Shown: positions 14,393 to 14,708 of the stretch, piece by piece
Layout: each line of letters begins with the position of its first letter
Position numbering within the stretch: the stretch's first letter is position 1
Assembly (NCBI GenBank): GCA_026770615.1
Contig: MU631522.1
Coordinates: forward strand, 186,555 to 201,262
From: Pavlovales sp. CCMP2436
Taxonomy: Eukaryota > Haptophyta > Pavlovophyceae > Pavlovales
Direction of reading: 5' to 3'
DNA length: 14,708 nucleotides
Made by a program: the position numbers and the translations under genes
The notes under the pieces: model-generated
What the model was told of the DNA's origin: nothing
Database searches by the model: none
What the model saw: the letters and a program-made list of their open reading frames with translations, nothing else

Positions 14393-14708
14393 CTTTTGTA
14401 TGGTACTTCCACAATAGTATTTTTTTATATCAGATCTAGTACATATTTATCACCACTGATTCTCGGCGGTGGTGGCGAAGCATCGCGTATTAGTCTATTA
14501 CTATTCTTATTCATCATAATAGATGTATTATGTGTGTATACACACACACACACACACACACACATACATATTTATCTATATATATAAATATAGATATACA
14601 ATTAGTTTCAGATTGTGTGTGTGTGTGGCGAGCTCATGCACGCGCCGACGCTGTGTGTGTGTGTGTCGCCCTCTCCCTCTCCATCAGCCTGTGTGTGTGT
14701 GTGGAGGG
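14393..14708. other. Simple-sequence-rich end of window
   Basis: (CA)n at 14541-14564 and three shorter GT tracts up to the window end. On the minus strand two tracts end in CACAG, acceptor-like, flanking a short GC-rich piece (about 14628-14650) that might be an upstream exon of the last gene. Not provable here. Confidence 0.4.

Overview
This is a window of nuclear DNA from a eukaryotic microalga or similar protist. Coding blocks are GC-rich. They are cut by GT-AG introns that are either pyrimidine/C-rich or strongly AT-rich and full of microsatellites. There are no bacterial-type operons or Shine-Dalgarno spacing. The style of the introns, a LamG-fold protein, an algal-type sulfotransferase and a fragment of giant-virus DNA would suit a haptophyte-like alga, but the lineage is an inference (about 0.4).

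Layout. (1) 1-2793, plus strand: the 3' part of a multi-exon gene with laminin-G-like (concanavalin-fold) repeats. Its 5' end lies outside the window, and its introns are littered with decayed copies of its own exon edges. (2) 3146-3589, minus: a one-exon 147-aa protein with an SH3-like segment and a small Cys/His cluster. (3) 3870-4300: a tandem array of 82-107 bp units in the divergent spacer. (4) 4466-5602, plus: a two-exon XAP5/FAM50 nuclear protein, the surest call here. (5) 6352-7715, minus: a secretory sulfotransferase with three clear exons and an unresolved 3' half. (6) about 7913-8941: an AT-rich block with minus-strand pieces of an RNase III and a dUTPase, read as a decayed insertion of algal giant-virus DNA. 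(7) 8972-9607, plus: an Ala/Lys/Glu-rich, helix-forming protein with a 21-bp tandem repeat. (8) 9813-10706: small mobile-element debris, including a 167-bp TIR element with TA target duplication. (9) 11306-12097, plus: a cyclin-box (PHO80/P-type-like) protein. (10) 12283-12701: a foldback structure around a perfect 33-bp hairpin. (11) 13594-14157, minus: the last exon of an Ala/Leu-rich helical protein whose exon head is duplicated in the upstream intron.

No pathway joins these genes. The unifying signal is in the introns. At several introns in three unrelated genes, short exon-edge sequences recur inside the intron, often with their own splice site, and in two cases with only synonymous differences. 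That fits intron gain or growth by local tandem duplication. A second layer is a short dispersed motif (core TGCTGAGCCGC) found six times on both strands, twice inside introns. A third is the viral fragment, whose left edge sits next to a GTGAGT donor-like site and whose right edge is a potential acceptor AG.
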